Assembly (NCBI GenBank): GCA_963734125.1
Contig: CAVTGB010000034.1
Span: 34,101-98,100, forward strand
Reading direction: 5' to 3'
Length of the DNA stretch: 64,000 bases
Origin: DATARH01 sp963734125
GTDB taxonomy: Bacteria > Pseudomonadota > Alphaproteobacteria > ATCC43930 > CGMCC-115725
Both the position numbers and the translations under genes were made by a program. Below the pieces are notes generated by a model. That model did not search any database and was not told where the DNA came from. It saw nothing but the letters and a program-made list of their open reading frames with translations. This document shows, piece after piece, positions 1 through 8,891 of the stretch. Numbering within the stretch: the first letter of the stretch is position 1; each line of letters starts with the position of its first letter.

Positions 1-474
1 CGGCCGGCGCCGATAGGGCTCTAAAACCGCCGCGGCTCGACCGCGGCGCCGGGTACCGTGCTCGCCTCGGCATTGGCGCCCGCCGGCGGGGAGTTAACCC
101 ATTGGCGGACTCGCTTCCGCCAAGTCGCCTTGGCCGCGACCGGCGTGTAGGGCGCCGGCGGCGCATCGCACCGTGCGGTCGCGAGCACCCGCCTTGCCTC
201 CCGCTCTTCGATCCATCGCAACGGTATTGGTATTCGCATCGGATTGCTGCCCGGCGCCGTATTCGGCTCCCTCGGCAACATAGTGGAAAGGCCAACCGCC
301 AGTTGTGAGTTAGTTCACATTCTCCCAAATATTTCGACAATCTTTCGGAACATCCGGTATTCCAATAAAGATGCAGAAAAACGTTAGTAACCAGCGGCCA
401 GATCTATCCGGTGCGGCGTCGTTTTCACGACTAGCCGATTGCATGCAATGACTTACGCGCCGCTCGCGCCCTGA
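1..474. other. Left-edge stretch without a supported gene
   Basis: I see no protein family in any frame. Short open frames here have no recognisable motif or ribosome binding site and look like chance frames in GC-rich DNA. Bases about 300-430 are clearly more AT-rich than the rest and could hold regulatory sequence, but I can name no site. The next gene ends at 475 on the minus strand, so this is its downstream region. Confidence 0.5.
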
Positions 475-1687
475 TCACCCCTCCGCCGCCGGGTCGACGT
501 CCTGTGCGCCGACCGTGCGGTAGCGGTATTCGTCGGGGACCGCGCGGCCGGTATCGGTAAAGGCGCGGCGCACCGCCTCGACATTGCTGCCGAGAATGCG
601 GCGGCGGTTGTCGCGGATCCATGCGTTGGACTGGGCGAGCGGCGCACTCGACCCCTGGAAATGCGGCATCACATAGCGCGCGAAGAGTTCGTAGCTCTTC
701 ATCGTCTCTTCGCGATTAGCCCATTCGTGGGCGCGGAACATGACGCCGCCGAACCCGCCGTCGCTCGCCGCAAGGAGCCGCTCGATAACCCGGATCGCCG
801 TGTCGGGCGAGCCGACCAGCGTCGTCAGCGCCTTCACCCCGTCGCGCACCGGGTCGGGCGAGGTCCCCGGCACGCGGCCGAGCGTCTCCTCGAAATAGGT
901 CGTCGTTTCGTGGCGCTCGCCGGCCTTGACCTGGCGCAGCGCCTCCTCGTCGTCTTCGGCGATATGCATCCCGACGACGATCCGCCAATCCTTGCGGTTC
1001 ATGGCTGTCCCGTGCTGGGCGGCGGTGTCCTCGGCGATCTTCCACTGGCTCGCCATCGCTTCGGGCCCGCCCGGGAGCCCGGCGCCGATCGAGAGGACGC
1101 CGAGCCCGTGCCGCCCGGCCGCGACCATGCCAAAGGGGGTGATCGTGCTGGCGACGGCGATGTGAAAGCGCGGGTCGGAATAGGGCGCGAGATGGAGGCG
1201 CGCCTCGCGCAATTCGAACCAGTCGGTCTGCATCGTCACCGGCTCCTCGCAGCGCAGCAGGCCGATGATCGCGTCGAGCGACTCTTCCATGCGGCGGCGC
1301 AGATGCACCGGCTCGATCCCCATCATGTAGGCGTCCGACGGCAAGCGCGCCCGGGCCGCAGCCGAGCATCACCCGGCCGCGCGTCATGTGGTCGAGCTGG
1401 ACGAAACGCTGCGCCACCAGGAACGGGTGGTGATAGGGCAGGCTGGTCACCCCGGAGCCGAGCCTGATGTGGCGGGTGCGGCAGGCCGCCTCGGCGATGA
1501 AGATTTCGGGCGAGGCGATGACCTCCCAGCCGGCCGAATGGTGCTCGCCGATCCACGCCTCGTCATAGCCGAGCCAGTCGAGCCATTCGATCAGCTCCAT
1601 GTCGCGCGCCATCGCCAGCGTCGGGTTCTCGCCAAGGCGATGAAACGGCGCGAGAAAAATGCCGAACTTCATGCCGCGCTGCGCCAT
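475..1687 (-). CDS. LLM-class flavin-dependent oxidoreductase (luciferase-like), frame broken by one extra base
   Basis: Luciferase-like monooxygenase family (TIM barrel, FMN or F420 dependent), about 403 residues once the frame is repaired. The N-terminal part reads MKFGIFLAPFHRLGENP and has the GYDEAWIGEHHS segment typical of the family. The family motif GCGPGALPSDAYMMG is split: the frame is lost after GCGPGAL and resumes at PSDAYMMG. Removing one A of the pair at 1343-1344 (a T on the coding strand) restores it. The C-terminal 289 residues are uninterrupted and contain the usual HEWANREETMKSYELFARYVMP segment. The substrate is unknown; relatives oxidise small organics such as alkanes, ketones or sulphur compounds. 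It stands alone, divergent from the ABM gene. A sequence error is more likely than true decay, because both halves are well conserved. Confidence 0.85.
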
Positions 1688-1761
1688 CCGTCTATCCTCC
1701 AGCGGTTGCTCCCTCTATCCTGGCCCGATTGACGAGCGAACGCACGGGAGTTGACCGCCAA

Positions 1762-2068
1762 ATGATCCAGGTTCTCGCCATCATCACCACCAAGCCGGGC
1801 AAGCGCGAGGAGGTGCTGGCCGCGTTCCGCGCCAACATGCCGGCGGTCCACGCCGAAGCCGGGTGCATCGAATACGGCTCCGGTGATCGACGCCGAGGGC
1901 GGCCCCGGCGCCAAGTTCGGTGCGGACACGTTTGTCGTCGTCGAGAAATGGGAAAGCCTCGACCATCTCGGCGCCCATGCCCGCTCGCCGCACATGGCCG
2001 CCTATGCCGCCAAGACCCGCGACCTCCTCGCCAACCGCGAAATCCACGTCTGTTCACCGGCGACATAA
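1762..2068 (+). CDS. Antibiotic biosynthesis monooxygenase (ABM) domain protein, frame broken by one extra base
   Basis: Small ferredoxin-like ABM-family protein, about 101 residues after repair. It starts MIQVLAIITTKPGKREEVL and continues HAEAGCIEYG; the frame then slips and resumes as PVIDAEGGPGAKFGADTF, VVVEKWESLDHLGAH and HSPHM-like RSPHMAAYA. The pattern EAGC..Y, then EKWES...L..H....H, is characteristic of the YgiN/ABM family, which acts on quinones or other aromatics without a cofactor. Deleting one T near 1879 rejoins the two parts. The gene lies divergent to the flavin oxidoreductase, 74 bases away, so the two may share a control region. The substrate cannot be told from sequence. 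Confidence 0.8.
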
Positions 2069-2097
2069 GGGCGCCTGCGATCGCATTCCATAGCCTG

Positions 2098-2275
2098 TCA
2101 TACCGGCGAAAGCCGGTATCCATGGCGGAAGTGGCCCCCTCCCCGGGCTTGACCCGGGGATCCCCACGGGATGACAGGCGGAGTGATCGCGGGAACTTCA
2201 AAATCATAACACCAGCGCATTGTCCATTGAGGTTGAGTCGTCATTCCCGCGAAAGCGGAAACCCAGGGGCGGCGA
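2098..2275. repeat. Two intergenic palindromic repeat copies (GCGAAAGC type)
   Basis: Copy one is a perfect stem, ATACCGGC (2100-2107), loop GAAA, GCCGGTAT (2112-2119), followed by a second GC-rich hairpin around 2144-2165. Copy two has the stem around TTCCCGC-GAAA-GCGG at 2244-2257. This matches the widespread alphaproteobacterial intergenic repeat that reads CCGGCGAAAGCCGG followed by an ATCCA-like tail. The same core occurs inside the Lhr gene at 53,796-53,865. Confidence 0.75.
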
Positions 2276-2407
2276 TCGCTCATCCCGCCGACACGGTTCT
2301 TGTCGTCCGCGCGCAGCCGACCCCTTGATGAAGAACAAACCGTGAATATAAATCCAAGGTCGGGCCGCACTGCTGAACCCTGACGAGGCCCGACAACATC
2401 ACTGGTC

Positions 2408-2490
2408 GCCCGCTGTTGTCCCGCTGTGTCGCTGTTATCTCGCTGTTTGTTGTAAAAATGTCGCTGATATTTTGCTGTTATCCCGCTGTT
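2408..2490. repeat. Degenerate tandem array of a CGCTGTT-type unit
   Basis: The core GCTGT recurs about six times in 80 bases, starting near 2412, 2423, 2431, 2442, 2474 and 2485, with a related GCTGA at 2463. Spacing is irregular but often about 11 bases (TTATCCCGCTG and TTATCTCGCTG). The stretch is AT-richer than its surroundings and lies in the gap between the ABM gene and the MDR dehydrogenase. Its function is unknown: it could be a protein-binding array or part of a dispersed repeat. Confidence 0.55.
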
Positions 2491-2583
2491 CCGAGAAAAT
2501 AATAATTTCAATATCTTGGGCGTTATTTTGTTTTCGTCGCGCTGGTGAGTGGGTCTGCGAACCCAAGGAACAAGACCGATGGT

Positions 2584-3537
2584 TCAAGCGATGTGCAGCA
2601 CCGCCTTCCCGGTGAACTCGCGGTCGATGAGGCGCTGGGCGACCGGGCCGATCTCGCTCCACGAGGCTTCGACCGCGATCTGCGGCTTCAATTTTCCGGC
2701 GGCGATCAGCTCGGCCAGGAGCCCCAAGCCGATCGAGGCGCGCTCGACGCTCATCAGCTCATGGAACAGCGTCAGCCCATAAAGCCGGGCGCCGCCGGTG
2801 CCGAACAGGTTGCGGCTCTCGAAGGTCACGGTGCTCGCATCCGAGATGCCGAGCGTGACGCAGGTGCCGTTCGGCTGCAGCATGCCGAGCGCGGCGGAGA
2901 GCGCGGCGCCGCCGAGCGAATCGACGATCAGCCAGAACGGCCCGTCCGGCTGGGCGGCCAGGAGATCGCGGCCGAGGACGACCCGGCCGTCGCACCATGC
3001 CGCCACCGCCTCGCGATATTCGGGCCGGCGCACATGCCCCCACACCAGCGCCCCGGCGGCAACGCCGAGCTGGCAGGCCAGATGCCCGACCCCGCCCGAG
3101 GCGCCGTCAACGAGCACCTTTCGCCCCAACAGGAGCCCGCCCTGGCGCAGCGCGTGGAGCGCGGTCAACCCGGCGACCGGCAAAGTCGATGCCTGGGCAT
3201 CGCTTACGCCGTCGGGCAGGGCGGCAACCGCGTGAGTGCGGCAATTGACCCGCTCGGCCCACGCCCCCGACGGCAGGATGCCGACGACGCGGGTCCCGGG
3301 TTTGGGGCCGCTGCCGTCGGCGGCGGCCACTTCAACGACGCCGGCGAAGTCCCAGCCCGGCCGCCACCCCGGCTCGGCCGCCTGCAGCGCGCGCCGCGTC
3401 TCGCCGCGGTTCAAGGAGATCGCGCTGACCCGGACGGCAACCTCGTCACGGTCGGGATCGCGCAACTCGACGGCGCGGACCGCCAGCCTCCCCGGCGTTG
3501 CGGGATCGACGACAACGGCACGGATCTGTTGCGGCAT
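2584..3537 (-). CDS. Zinc-type alcohol dehydrogenase / quinone oxidoreductase (MDR superfamily)
   Basis: Medium-chain dehydrogenase/reductase of 317 residues. The GroES-like N-terminal half carries ISLNRGETR and GWDFAGVVE, and the Rossmann half has VLVDGASGGVGHLACQLG, which binds NAD(P)H. The structural-zinc cysteine cluster of classical alcohol dehydrogenases is absent, so a zinc-free quinone oxidoreductase or enoyl reductase type is more likely. The length is typical for that group. The start ATG (3535-3537) lies 46 bases from the start of the oppositely transcribed HPP gene, so the control region is shared. The substrate is not evident. Confidence 0.85.
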   Translation of the reverse strand: MPQQIRAVVVDPATPGRLAVRAVELRDPDRDEVAVRVSAISLNRGETRRALQAAEPGWRPGWDFAGVVEVAAADGSGPKPGTRVVGILPSGAWAERVNCRTHAVAALPDGVSDAQASTLPVAGLTALHALRQGGLLLGRKVLVDGASGGVGHLACQLGVAAGALVWGHVRRPEYREAVAAWCDGRVVLGRDLLAAQPDGPFWLIVDSLGGAALSAALGMLQPNGTCVTLGISDASTVTFESRNLFGTGGARLYGLTLFHELMSVERASIGLGLLAELIAAGKLKPQIAVEASWSEIGPVAQRLIDREFTGKAVLHIA

Positions 3538-3583
3538 TGGCTTTCTCCTCGCGTGATCGGGCGCGCCGTCCCATTTTGTGCCG

Positions 3584-4084
3584 ATGGGCCCGGCCGAGCA
3601 ACGTAGGACAATTCGCCCCGTGCAGCAGTTCTCGATCTGGCTCTATCGCGCGCTCGGAACGGGCCTCGCGATCGCGTTTATGGAGTTGCTGGCGCGAACT
3701 TCCAACCAGCCATTGTCGCAGGTTCCGTTCGTGACCTCGATCGTGCTCACCCTGTCACTGCCGGACAGCGAGGCCGCCCAGCCCTATGCGGTCATCGCCG
3801 GTCATCTGCTATCGACCGCCGCCGGGTTTGCGGCGCTGTGGTGCCTCGGCGCCGGGATGACGGCGAGCGCGGTAGGCGTCGGGCTGGCGGCGTTGCTGAT
3901 GATGGCGGCGCGAGCAGTCCACCCGCCGGCCGGGATCGATGCGTTCCTCGTGCCGCTTCTGGGATTGCCGGCCGGCTGGATCCTTAACCCCGTCCTGGTC
4001 GGCGCGGTGATGTTGGCGGCTTTCGGCAAATTGTGGTCACGCGGCGAAGGGTTGCTGCGGCGCGGTTTCGTTACCCGCAGCTGA
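3584..4084 (+). CDS. HPP family integral membrane protein
   Basis: About 166 residues with four predicted membrane helices (LYRALGTGLAIAFMELLA, a segment around PFVTSIVLTLSLP, AAGFAALWCLGAG with AVGVGLAALLMMAA, and ILNPVLVGAVMLAAF). The signature HPPAGIDAFL follows the third hydrophobic stretch and defines the HPP family. Some members, such as cyanobacterial NrtX-like and plant plastid proteins, are linked to nitrite transport; this one cannot be assigned. I chose the ATG at 3584; a GTG two codons upstream (3578) is equally in frame, and neither has a clear ribosome site. The gene converges on the metallophosphoesterase with a 9-base gap. Confidence 0.8.
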   Translation: MGPAEQRRTIRPVQQFSIWLYRALGTGLAIAFMELLARTSNQPLSQVPFVTSIVLTLSLPDSEAAQPYAVIAGHLLSTAAGFAALWCLGAGMTASAVGVGLAALLMMAARAVHPPAGIDAFLVPLLGLPAGWILNPVLVGAVMLAAFGKLWSRGEGLLRRGFVTRS

Positions 4085-4093
4085 GAAGCGGGC

Positions 4094-4831
4094 TCACCTT
4101 TGGTCCGCAACGACTTTCTCGCGCGTCACAATAACCTCGCCCGCGGCGGTCAACCGCACCAGGTTGATCGTATGCACGTAATCGGGCGAGCCCGAGTAAT
4201 AGGCGGGGACTTCGCCGCTGCCGACCTGGGCGGCGCGGTCCCAATGGCCGAGCGCGAGGTAGTCGGCTTGCGTTCCGGCGATGTGGTCGTCGCTGATCAG
4301 CCACGACGGGCGCAACGGGTTAGCCCAAGTCTCGGGCGGCTCGTAATGCCCGTGGCCCATCGCGATATGCCAGCGGCTGGCGCGCGGCGGCGGGTCGCGC
4401 AGCGGCACCATGTCCATGTAGTCGCGGTGCGCGTTGCCCCAGAGTTCGAGGTCGAGATCGGGGAAGCGGACGGCGCGGTCATTGGTGATGCCGAGGATCG
4501 CGAGGTTGCCGATCTGGTCGAACCGGCCGCGCAGCCAGATCGAATCCGGGGTCGCCGGGTCGTGGTTGCCGGGCAGGATGACAATCGGCAGCCCGGCGTC
4601 GGCGAGGAGCTGTCCGGCGCGCTCGATCGTCGCGGTGGTCACCGCATGGTTGTCGAAGGTGTCGCCGGCGAGGAGCACGATGGCGGCGCCGTACGCGCGC
4701 GCCGCGGTCAGCACGTCGCGCAGCACGCCGGCGCCGTCGCCCTCGTGCAGCGCGGCGATGCGCTGATCGTCGACATGCAGATCGGAACTGTGGACGAGCC
4801 GCAATTCGCGTGTGGCGATGTAATCAGTCAT
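4094..4831 (-). CDS. Metallophosphoesterase (calcineurin-like), SbcD/YfcE-type fold
   Basis: About 245 residues. It shows the ordered metal-binding motifs of the calcineurin superfamily: HSSDLHVDD (D-x-H), LLAGDTFDN (GD), ILPGNHDPA (GNHD), a GHGHYEP segment and LALGHWD (GH). These ligate a dinuclear metal centre that hydrolyses phosphomonoesters or phosphodiesters, including nuclease-type substrates in SbcD relatives. The C-terminus (YYSGSPDYVHTINLVRL) resembles the capping part of SbcD-like exonucleases, but no SbcC partner is adjacent. The start MTDYIATRE at 4829-4831 is preferred over an upstream ATG because the extra residues are not conserved in style. The true substrate is uncertain. 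Confidence 0.82.
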   Translation of the reverse strand: MTDYIATRELRLVHSSDLHVDDQRIAALHEGDGAGVLRDVLTAARAYGAAIVLLAGDTFDNHAVTTATIERAGQLLADAGLPIVILPGNHDPATPDSIWLRGRFDQIGNLAILGITNDRAVRFPDLDLELWGNAHRDYMDMVPLRDPPPRASRWHIAMGHGHYEPPETWANPLRPSWLISDDHIAGTQADYLALGHWDRAAQVGSGEVPAYYSGSPDYVHTINLVRLTAAGEVIVTREKVVADQR

Positions 4832-4977
4832 CGGCGATCTATAGCCTCCGCCGACGGCGACGCGCAATGTGCCGAACCGTTCCCATCGCGCGGCCGCGGG
4901 CATGGATGATATGTATTATCGGCGGATCTGACCGGCTTCCTCCGCCACGCCACCGCAAAATCCTTCACGCAGGAGCC

Positions 4978-6186
4978 ATGGCCGCCATTCCGCGCTATCG
5001 CCCGCATCGGAACCTGGTCATCTTCGCGGCCGGGTTTCGGCCGTTCTTTCTAGGCTCAGCTGTCTGGGCTGCCGTGGCGATCCCGCTATGGCTCGCGTTT
5101 TATCGGGGCGAGGCTGCCGCGCCGAGCCTCATGGCGCCGTTCATCTGGCATGCCCACGAGATGGTCTTCGGCTTTGCCGCCGCGACCGTCGCCGGTTTCC
5201 TTTTGACCGCGATCCCCGATTGGACCGGGCGGATGCCGCTGCAAGGGTGGCCCCTGGCAACGCTGGTGGCGCTGTGGGCGATCGGGAGGATCGCCTGTCT
5301 CTGGTCCGCTGATATCGGCGCGACTGTCGCCGCCCTCGCGGATCTGAGCTTTCCGGCCGCGTTTCTCGCAGTCGTCGGGCGCGAGATCGTTGCCGCGCGC
5401 AACTGGCGAAACCTCCCGATACTGGCGGCGTTGGCGCTGCTTCTCCTCGGTAATCTGCTGGTCCATCTCGATGCGCTGGGGCTCGCCGATAGCGCCGAAC
5501 TCGGCAATCGCGTCGGGCTTGTTACGCTGTTGATGCTGATCTCGCTGGTCGGCGGGCGGATCATTCCGAGCTTTACGCACAACTGGCTGAAGAAGGCGCA
5601 CCCGGCGATAAAGCCGCCGATCCCGGAGGGCTCGCTCGATCGCGCGGTGCTGGTCGTCACGGCGCTCGCGCTCGTCGCATGGGCGCTCGCGCCGGATGCC
5701 CCTATCAGCGCATGGGCGAATCTGGTTGCCGGCGGCGCCGTCCTCTTACGCCTGTCGCGCTGGCGCGGCCTCCGCACCCTGCGGGAGCCGCTCCTCGCGA
5801 TCCTCCACCTTGGCTATGCCTGGCTCGCCCTCGGCCTTGTGTTGCTCGGGCTCAGCCGGCTTGTCGGGCTTTTGCCGGCAACCGCCGCGCTACACGCGCT
5901 GACCGTTGGCGCGGTCGGTACGATGACGCTGGCGGTGATGACCCGCGCCACGCTCGGCCACACCGGCAGGAGCCTCATCGCCGGTCCCGGCACCAAGCTG
6001 ATCTATCTGTTGATCACGCTGGCGGCGGTTCTGCGCGTGCTGTCGCCGCTGGCTGGCGAGGCCGCAATCCTGCTGCTGTTGTTGGCCGGGACGGCATGGA
6101 GCGGCGCCTTTGGTCTGTTCGCCATTCTCTATGGGCGAGCGCTTACCCGGCCGCGCGTCGAAGGGGCCATCGCAACGGCGATTTGA
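4978..6186 (+). CDS. nnrS: NnrS family haem-copper membrane protein
   Basis: About 402 residues with roughly twelve hydrophobic segments. NnrS hallmarks are the N-terminal AAGFRPFFLGS, WHAHEMVFGFAAATVAGFLL and IPDWTGR, then GGRIIPSFT and the late histidine-bearing MTRATLGHTGR. NnrS proteins bind haem and copper in the inner membrane and protect cells against nitric-oxide stress. The ATG at 4978 is chosen because AGGAGC lies just ahead of it (4971-4976). The gene for a small membrane protein follows 36 bases downstream on the same strand and is probably cotranscribed. I could not identify a convincing FNR or NnrR box in the 146-base upstream gap. Confidence 0.9.
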   Translation: MAAIPRYRPHRNLVIFAAGFRPFFLGSAVWAAVAIPLWLAFYRGEAAAPSLMAPFIWHAHEMVFGFAAATVAGFLLTAIPDWTGRMPLQGWPLATLVALWAIGRIACLWSADIGATVAALADLSFPAAFLAVVGREIVAARNWRNLPILAALALLLLGNLLVHLDALGLADSAELGNRVGLVTLLMLISLVGGRIIPSFTHNWLKKAHPAIKPPIPEGSLDRAVLVVTALALVAWALAPDAPISAWANLVAGGAVLLRLSRWRGLRTLREPLLAILHLGYAWLALGLVLLGLSRLVGLLPATAALHALTVGAVGTMTLAVMTRATLGHTGRSLIAGPGTKLIYLLITLAAVLRVLSPLAGEAAILLLLLAGTAWSGAFGLFAILYGRALTRPRVEGAIATAI

Positions 6187-6222
6187 CCGCGGTCGCGCCC
6201 CGCGTCACGGAGTGTTGTCGGG

Positions 6223-6690
6223 ATGGATTGGGGTATCGTGGCGCGCGCGGTCCACGTGCTGGCGGTCGTGGTGTGGATCGGTGGCGTCTGGCTGATTACG
6301 AGCGTGGTGCTGCCGGCCCTGCGGCAGCGTCCGCCGCAATACTGGCTCCGCGAATTCGAAGCGATCGAACAGCGCTTTGCCCCGCAAGTCCGCATCGCCC
6401 TCCTGATCGTCTTCCTAAGCGGGCTCTACATGATCGAGGAATACGATTTGTGGGACCGGTTCGCGCGCCCGGAATTCTGGTGGATGCATCTGATGGTCGG
6501 GGTGTGGGCGCTTTATGCGCTGATGCTCTTTGTCATCGAGCCGCTGGCGCTGCGCCGCGTCCTCCAGAGGCGCGCGACGACCGCCCCCGCCGCCACCTTG
6601 TCATTGATGCTGTGGTTCCACCGAGTGGTGCTGTTTCTCTCCCTGGCCGCGGTCTTCGGAGCCGTCGGCGGCGCGCACGGCCTGTTTTGA
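6223..6690 (+). CDS. Small CopD-like four-helix membrane protein next to nnrS
   Basis: 155 residues with four hydrophobic helices: VLAVVVWIGGVWLITSVVL, IALLIVFLSGLYMI, a central segment LMVGVWALYALMLFVIEPL, and MLWFHRVVLFLSLAAVFG. Conserved histidines at HVL (helix 1), MHLMV and WFHRV could ligate haem or copper, as in the CopD/DUF2269 group. Its placement directly behind nnrS suggests a partner role in nitric-oxide or metal handling at the inner membrane. That link is inferred from context only. The gene converges on the CinA gene with a 9-base gap. Confidence 0.7.
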   Translation: MDWGIVARAVHVLAVVVWIGGVWLITSVVLPALRQRPPQYWLREFEAIEQRFAPQVRIALLIVFLSGLYMIEEYDLWDRFARPEFWWMHLMVGVWALYALMLFVIEPLALRRVLQRRATTAPAATLSLMLWFHRVVLFLSLAAVFGAVGGAHGLF

Positions 6691-6699
6691 GCGCGATAA

Positions 6700-7965
6700 T
6701 TACGTCCGCTCGAAATCGATCCGCTCGGTGACCGGGAGCCCGTAGAGGTGGCGGCGCAGGCAATCGAGGCCGAGTTCGACCGCGCCTAGGCGCACCCACT
6801 CGCGCCCGCCGAGGATCCGCGAGCGGCGCGATTGGGTCTCCCCTTCGGCGGCGATCCCGATACAGATCGTGCCGCCGAAATCGATCCGGTCCGGGCCGTC
6901 GTCGAGGTCGATCAAAACGGCGAGCGCGTGGCTGGCTCCGGTTTGCCGCCGCGCGGTTTCGGCGACAGCTTCTGCGGTTTCGCGGCTGATCTGCGGTCGA
7001 TCGTGCGGCAGCCGGAACATGTCGGCAATCTCGCCGATGTCGCGCGCGACAAGGCCCCGCCGGAACACCTTCTCGGCGCCGGGCAGAGGCGCGATCCGCG
7101 CCGCCATCTGGCCGCCGGTGAAGGTTTCAACGAGGGCGAGCGAGCCGCCGCGGTCCCGCAGCGCCTTCAGGATCACCCCTTCGAGCGTGTCGTCGTCCTC
7201 GGCCATGATGAAATTGCCGAGGCGCTTCCTGACCTCGGCGACGACCGGCCCGAGCTTGCGCTCGATATCCGCGGCGTCAGCCCCGCGCACGGTCACCTTG
7301 GTCTCGATCTGCGGATAGTGCGCGCGAAAGCCGAGCTTGGCGCTGCCGTCGGGAACCAGATCCGCCACCCCGTCGAGCAGCGCGTCGACGTGAGATTCGC
7401 CCAGCCCATAGGTATGAAAGCGCTTGAGCTGGATTGCGGTCGGGGCGCCGCTGCGGGCGAGAAGGCGCGGGATGATCTGTTCTTCGAGCATGCGGCGCAA
7501 TTCGCGCGGCACGCCCGGGGTGAAGAAAAACCGCGCCTTGCCGATATCGATCGCAAACCCGCACGCCGTCCCGATCGGGTTGTCGAGGATCTCGGCGGTC
7601 ACCGGCAGCATCGCCTGCTTCCGGTTGTTGGGCGACATGACGCGGCTGCGCTTGGCGAAAAACGCCTCCATCGTCCCCAGCCATTCATCGTTGAGCGCGA
7701 GCTCAACCCCGGCGGCGCGCGCCGCGACCTCCTGCGACAGATCATCGACGGTCGGCCCGAGCCCGCCATTGACGATGACCGCATCGGCCCGGTCGCCCGC
7801 ATGGAGGAACGCCGCCAAGAGCGTGTCGCGGTCGTCCCCCACCGTCGTCCCCCAGCGCACCGCCAGCCCGACATCCTCGAGCTTCTGCGCGATGTAGCCG
7901 AAATTGGTGTTGACGATTTTCCCGGTGAGGACTTCATCGCCCGTGCAGATGATCTCGATCAGCAT
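6700..7965 (-). CDS. CinA-like protein: intact molybdopterin-binding-like domain, degenerate amidase domain
   Basis: About 421 residues. The N-terminal domain (about 1-170) has CTGDEVLTGKIVNTN and NGGLGPTVDDLS of the CinA/MoaB-like family, which in CinA carries ADP-ribose pyrophosphatase activity. The C-terminal region (about 260-421) aligns with the nicotinamide-nucleotide amidase PncC, but the catalytic signature ESCTGG reads ETFTGG. The nucleophilic serine is replaced by threonine, and the lysine of the following segment is not visible (VARDIGEIADMF). The glycine-rich GPGG segment is also missing. The amidase half is therefore probably inactive or altered. The start MLIEII at 7963-7965 lies 8 bases after the SMP-30 gene, so the two likely form an operon. 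Confidence 0.82.
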   Translation of the reverse strand: MLIEIICTGDEVLTGKIVNTNFGYIAQKLEDVGLAVRWGTTVGDDRDTLLAAFLHAGDRADAVIVNGGLGPTVDDLSQEVAARAAGVELALNDEWLGTMEAFFAKRSRVMSPNNRKQAMLPVTAEILDNPIGTACGFAIDIGKARFFFTPGVPRELRRMLEEQIIPRLLARSGAPTAIQLKRFHTYGLGESHVDALLDGVADLVPDGSAKLGFRAHYPQIETKVTVRGADAADIERKLGPVVAEVRKRLGNFIMAEDDDTLEGVILKALRDRGGSLALVETFTGGQMAARIAPLPGAEKVFRRGLVARDIGEIADMFRLPHDRPQISRETAEAVAETARRQTGASHALAVLIDLDDGPDRIDFGGTICIGIAAEGETQSRRSRILGGREWVRLGAVELGLDCLRRHLYGLPVTERIDFERT

Positions 7966-7973
7966 GGTCGGCC

Positions 7974-8891
7974 TCACGCCATGAAGTTGAGTTTGAGGCC
8001 CGGCTCCGGCCACTCCATCGCGGCGAGCCGGCCCGAGGCGGAGAGGGTGATGTAGGCGGTCTTCAGATCGGGTCCGCCAAAGCAGATATTGGTCGGATAG
8101 ACGTCGGGCACCTTGACCTGGCGCACCACCTGGCCCTTGGGCGAGATCACCGTGATGTAGCCGGTGACCAGGGTCGCGACGCAGATGTTGCCGCCGGCCT
8201 CGACCGCCAGGCTGTCAAAGCGCTGAAACCCCGGCAGCCCGCAAACGCAACGGCCGCCATAGGGCGCCGGGAACGGCTCGTGCTTCAACTTGCCGGGCGC
8301 CTCGATCTCCCAGGCGTAAACCCGCGAAGTCTCGGTGTCCGCGACATAAACGGTCTTTTCGTCCGGCGACAGGCCCACCCCGTTCGGCGTGATGATCGGG
8401 TAGACGAGTTCCGTGATGCGCGAGCCGTCCGGCAGCGCGTAATATAGCCCGCCATTGCCGCGATTGTGGGCAAAGCGCTTGCCCAGGTCGGTGAAGTAGA
8501 AACCGCCCTGCTTGTCGAACACGATGTCGTTGGGCGCCGACAGTTTGTGGCCCTGGCATTCGCTGTAGAGCGTGCGCGTGGCGCCGGTCCGGGGGTCGAT
8601 GCGCTGGATGGTGCCGCCGTTATAGTCGGGCGTCGGGCCGGTCGACAGAAAGCTCGGGGTGGTCTCGTAAACCGCGCCGCCGTTGTTGCACACGTAGAGC
8701 GCGCCATCGGGGCCGGTCGCGACACCGTTCGGCCCCCCGCCGGCCTTGCCGATCTCGCTCTTCGACCCGTCGGGCATGACCCGGGTTACCGCGCCGCCGG
8801 CGATCTCGCCGACAATCACCGAGCCGTCCGCGATCGCCACCGGCCCTTCGGGGAACCGTAAACTGCTCGCCACGATCCGAATGTCGGCCAT
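7974..8891 (-). CDS. SMP-30/gluconolactonase/LRE family sugar lactonase
   Basis: Six-bladed beta-propeller hydrolase of 305 residues. Candidate metal ligands sit where the family has them: glutamate in LRFPEGPVA near the start, asparagine in GGPNGVATG, asparagine in SAPNDIVFD, and TPNGVGLSPDEKTVYVADT with Asn and Asp. Members open lactones of sugars or related compounds using a divalent metal. It precedes the CinA gene in the same transcript. The exact lactone is unknown. The length and blade repeats look complete. Confidence 0.88.
   Translation of the reverse strand: MADIRIVASSLRFPEGPVAIADGSVIVGEIAGGAVTRVMPDGSKSEIGKAGGGPNGVATGPDGALYVCNNGGAVYETTPSFLSTGPTPDYNGGTIQRIDPRTGATRTLYSECQGHKLSAPNDIVFDKQGGFYFTDLGKRFAHNRGNGGLYYALPDGSRITELVYPIITPNGVGLSPDEKTVYVADTETSRVYAWEIEAPGKLKHEPFPAPYGGRCVCGLPGFQRFDSLAVEAGGNICVATLVTGYITVISPKGQVVRQVKVPDVYPTNICFGGPDLKTAYITLSASGRLAAMEWPEPGLKLNFMA

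Noticed and set aside
21..308. Short open frames near the left edge
   Set aside because: No ribosome site, motif or plausible composition; treated as non-coding.
6832..8055. 407-codon plus-strand frame over the cinA and SMP-30 genes
   Set aside because: Composition is typical of a shadow frame; the minus-strand genes have complete family signatures.
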